DNA of 7,404 nucleotides from Chlorobiota bacterium (GTDB lineage Bacteria; Bacteroidota; Bacteroidia; Bacteroidales; B39-G9): assembly GCA_030632095.1 (NCBI GenBank), contig DAOVJU010000162.1, forward strand, positions 1 to 7,404, written 5' to 3'. Shown here in pieces: positions 5,771 through 7,404 of the stretch. How positions within the stretch are numbered: position 1 is the stretch's first letter; each line of letters opens with the position of its first letter. Made by a program: the position numbers and the translations under genes. The notes under the pieces were generated by a model that worked only from the letters and a program-made list of their open reading frames with translations, had not been told where the DNA came from and made no database searches.

Positions 5771-5801
5771 TGTTTATACGTATAATATATTTAAAATGCA
5801 A
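5771..5801 (-). promoter_or_regulatory. Degenerate promoter, module copy 4
   Basis: TTGC (5798-5801) and the 19-nt spacer with TATACGTATA are conserved. The -7 position reads TATAAACA (5771-5778) in place of TATATTTG, and the shared downstream segment ending in ATATGTT is absent. Homology breaks at GTATA. The ATG of the Fib_succ pseudogene is only 22 nt downstream. Promoter activity is probably lost or weak. Confidence 0.5.
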
Positions 5802-5802
5802 G

Positions 5803-6036
5803 ACTAATTTGAAAATAGAGATAAAATGAAATTGGCTCGATAATAGTATAAAACTTCCAAATTGTGAGCTGCAATATATAATGTTTGATCCAGATTATTT
5901 ACCAGTACTTTTGATTTGAATATTGCTGCAAACAAAATTTTATTTACAACTCAAAAACAAGCCAGCTTTTCACCTTACATAAACTTGCATATTATTAAAA
6001 CTTTGATTGGCATTAGACTGACTGTCAGTTTTCTGA
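5803..6036. other. Spacer without recognisable gene
   Basis: No convincing coding frame is seen. There is an imperfect inverted repeat (GCTGCAATAT at 5868-5877 and ATATTGCTGC at 5920-5929, one mismatch) and a short palindrome ACTGACTGTCAGT (6017-6029) just after the 101-aa gene. No attC could be identified after that gene. Confidence 0.4.
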
Positions 6037-6342
6037 CTAGCCACCTGCTTTAGCCAATTGCTCCCAATCGATCTCATCAACCTGCATAGAATCGAGTGTA
6101 AAATACTCAAGAAGTCCGAATGTCTTTATAGTGGCCTCAACATCTTCCGGTTTGTCAGCTTCCCAAAGGCAGAACATGTAGTCTGTCCTTCCGTGTGGTA
6201 AAGGGTTCCAGGTTTTTAGACACTTACAGGGAGTCTCGCCCGCTGCCATTGCCCGCGCCATCTCAGGCGCTCCTTCGTTGAGAGCTTTAGAAACCTCTTC
6301 AACACTTTTTTTGAGGGTGTGTAATGCAATGTACTTAGCCAT
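6037..6342 (-). CDS. 101-aa cytosolic protein, ferredoxin-like fold suspected
   Basis: A complete small protein without signal peptide or membrane segment. The strand/helix order (KYIALHTL, then helix VEEVSKALNEGAPEMARAMA, strand TDYMFCLWEA, helix EDVEATIKTFGL, strand SMQVDEID) suggests an alpha-beta ferredoxin-like fold of the DUF4242/Dabb type. Cys39 and Cys41 (CKC) and Cys58 might bind metal or be redox active. The family assignment is tentative and the function unknown. ATG at 6342 is set by GGAGGA (6351-6356) eight bases upstream; the stop is TAG. Its codon use looks less AT-biased than the cassette genes nearby. It is a single-gene unit with promoter copy 5 about 77 nt upstream. Confidence 0.8.
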   Translation of the reverse strand: MAKYIALHTLKKSVEEVSKALNEGAPEMARAMAAGETPCKCLKTWNPLPHGRTDYMFCLWEADKPEDVEATIKTFGLLEYFTLDSMQVDEIDWEQLAKAGG

Positions 6343-6418
6343 GATGTGTTTCCTCCATTTTTGTTATTAAATTTGTTATTTTAATATATTATTTTTATAA
6401 CATATTATTATTAAGCAA

Positions 6419-6449
6419 CAATAATACATATAATATGTTTAAAATGCAA
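6419..6449 (-). promoter_or_regulatory. Promoter, module copy 5
   Basis: TTGC (6446-6449), a 19-nt spacer and TATTATTG (6419-6426), one base off TAnnTTTG. The palindrome of the other copies is changed to TATATGTATT. The downstream segment TTGCTTAATAATAATATGTT (one extra AAT unit) ends at G^TT (6399-6401), as in copies 1-3, and is followed by unique ATAAAAAT. It drives the 101-aa gene. Confidence 0.62.
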
Positions 6450-6484
6450 GAAAAAATGTAATCATGTTTTCAAACATCAAGCGA

Positions 6485-6599
6485 TTGCCCCGTAAGGAAG
6501 TTTAGCATGTGAAATGCTTGCCCTGTATAATCCACGATGGTGCAAAGCAATTACACAGGGCGTGCAATATTTAACAGGGTATGACTTTATCGGGGTCAA
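6485..6599. repeat. Long imperfect inverted repeat after the acyltransferase gene
   Basis: The outer arms TTGCCCCGTAA (6485-6495) and TTATCGGGGTCAA (6587-6599) pair with single-base bulges. The inner arms GCCCTGTATAAT (6520-6531) and ATTACACAGGGC (6550-6561) pair except for one G/T wobble, around an 18-nt loop. It starts four bases beyond the acyltransferase stop. It has no T-run. It might be a transcript-end structure, a small RNA, or a divergent attC-like element; GTT/AAC boxes at the ends are not convincing. Confidence 0.55.
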
Positions 6600-6602
6600 A
6601 CC

Positions 6603-7404
6603 TCAAACCTTGTTTGAAGCTTCCCCCCAAAAATCATAATAATTAAACCATTGTTCTGGATATTTGTAAATTATTTTTTCCAGCTCAGAAATATATTGCT
6701 TAATAATTTCTTTTAAAACAGCATTACGTTTTTCTAAATTCTGCGGATATTCATATCTTTTGGAAGGCGTAGCATAAAAATGATAGTGTGATTTTGTGTC
6801 CTTCATTGCAAAAACAAACGAAACAGGTACTTTAAATTTTATCGCCAGATAAAACGGTCCTGTCGGGAAAAGGGCTTTTTTCCCAAGAAGATCACAACTT
6901 AATGTTTTACTTCCCTGCACAAACCTGTCGCCGTGAATACATACCAATTCTTTATCATTTAATGCTTTATTTATCTCAAAAATATGTGTGAAATCATTTT
7001 TAATAACAATGATATTTACATTTTGATTATTTAGAATATTCGAAAGGTAATCTTTTATTCGTGTATGCTCGGCATCATACATTACAATATTTATCTTAGT
7101 GTTCAATCGTTTCAGGAGAAAACCGGCAATTTCAAAGTTGCCTACATGGGCACTGATAAGCAAACCACCGGTATTGCTGGTTACCATTTTTATTAGATGG
7201 TTTTCACCGTCAAAATCAAAAGTAAAGCTGGTCTTAAATCCTGCTAATATTGCAATTTTATCAAGAAGTACTTGTCCGAAAACAAAATAGCTTTTATATA
7301 TCTTTATAAAAGAATTAAAAAAATTATAATGTAAAACTTTATTGAAATAAAACAGTGAAAAGCGAAAAGATTTAGGGGAAAATAAATAAAAATAAATAAC
7401 AACA
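6603..7404 (-). CDS. LpxL/HtrB-like acyltransferase, 5' end outside window
   Basis: The reading frame is open to the right edge (first visible residues VVIYFYLFSPKSFRF), so the Met at 7187 is internal and the true start lies beyond 7404. The catalytic HX4E motif of the lipid A acyltransferase family is present as AHVGNFE. A second conserved block reads HGDRFVQG, followed by KALFPTGPFYLAIKFKVPV. The C-terminus has PEQWFNYYDFW, the usual PEQW-x-Y/W ending. The family transfers acyl chains from acyl-ACP to a lipid A precursor or a related lipid at the inner membrane. In Bacteroidota, close relatives also occur in aryl polyene/flexirubin pigment clusters, so the acceptor is uncertain. The stop is TGA. 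It is probably a resident chromosomal gene flanking the array. Confidence 0.86.
   Translation of the reverse strand, partial: VVIYFYLFSPKSFRFSLFYFNKVLHYNFFNSFIKIYKSYFVFGQVLLDKIAILAGFKTSFTFDFDGENHLIKMVTSNTGGLLISAHVGNFEIAGFLLKRLNTKINIVMYDAEHTRIKDYLSNILNNQNVNIIVIKNDFTHIFEINKALNDKELVCIHGDRFVQGSKTLSCDLLGKKALFPTGPFYLAIKFKVPVSFVFAMKDTKSHYHFYATPSKRYEYPQNLEKRNAVLKEIIKQYISELEKIIYKYPEQWFNYYDFWGEASNKV

Noticed and set aside
5868..5929. Inverted repeat GCTGCAATAT/ATATTGCTGC as an attC or terminator.
   Set aside because: One mismatch, a 42-nt loop, no AAC/GTT boxes and no T-run; chance is likely in AT-rich DNA.
1..6450. CRISPR array suggested by repeated short sequences.
   Set aside because: Copies are 0.6 to 2.1 kb apart with whole genes between, and differ from each other; there are no regular spacers or cas genes.
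6603..7187. Acyltransferase starting at the Met at 7187.
   Set aside because: The frame stays open to the window edge and the upstream residues look like normal family N-terminal sequence. The catalytic HVGNFE would otherwise lie only 14 residues from the start.

Overview
The window looks like an AT-rich chromosome segment from a member of the Bacteroidota. The evidence is repeated promoters of the Bacteroidota type (-33 TTG-like, -7 TAnnTTTG), an Fib_succ_major surface protein with the Ig-like repeat common in that phylum, and a TPR protein carrying a DUF2723-like GDN..PLWYLQ block. All real genes lie on the minus strand, so the window reads right to left. Stops TAA, TAG and TGA are all used normally.

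Right end (7404 to 6343): the 3' part of an LpxL/HtrB-like acyltransferase that runs off the edge, then a long imperfect inverted repeat, then promoter copy 5. Next (6342 to 5750) is a 101-aa cytosolic protein of ferredoxin-like type and an apparently gene-free spacer with promoter copy 4. From 5749 to 4698 lies a broken secreted Fib_succ_major protein (one frameshift, one amber codon); its promoter copy has lost the TTTG of the -7 box. The 352-base gap from 4697 to 4346 holds a small stem-loop, a hairpin plus T-run facing the plus direction, a 10-bp perfect palindrome, and promoter copy 3.

Left part (4372 to 1): an integron-style gene-cassette array without a visible integrase. A secreted serpin and a SAM methyltransferase each form one cassette. 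Each cassette's 5' boundary is complementary to the R'' box of its own attC-like site (8/8 and 7/8 bases). A TPR/DUF2723-like secreted protein and a small lipoprotein follow as a two-gene unit ending in a larger attC-like site. Further left, promoter copy 1 points at a gene beyond the edge. The 336 bases from 1 to 336 hold only this attC, a shared leader fragment and that promoter.

The most unusual feature is a recurring promoter module: five copies, all with a 19-nt spacer. In four of them homology ends at ATATG followed by TT and then unrelated sequence, which is where an integron integrase would cut (G^TT). This suggests that a promoter plus attI-like end has been copied repeatedly, giving separate cassettes their own promoter. 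Serpin and methyltransferase would be co-transcribed from copy 3, and the TPR protein and lipoprotein from copy 2. That mechanism is inference; the boundaries and repeats are visible directly.
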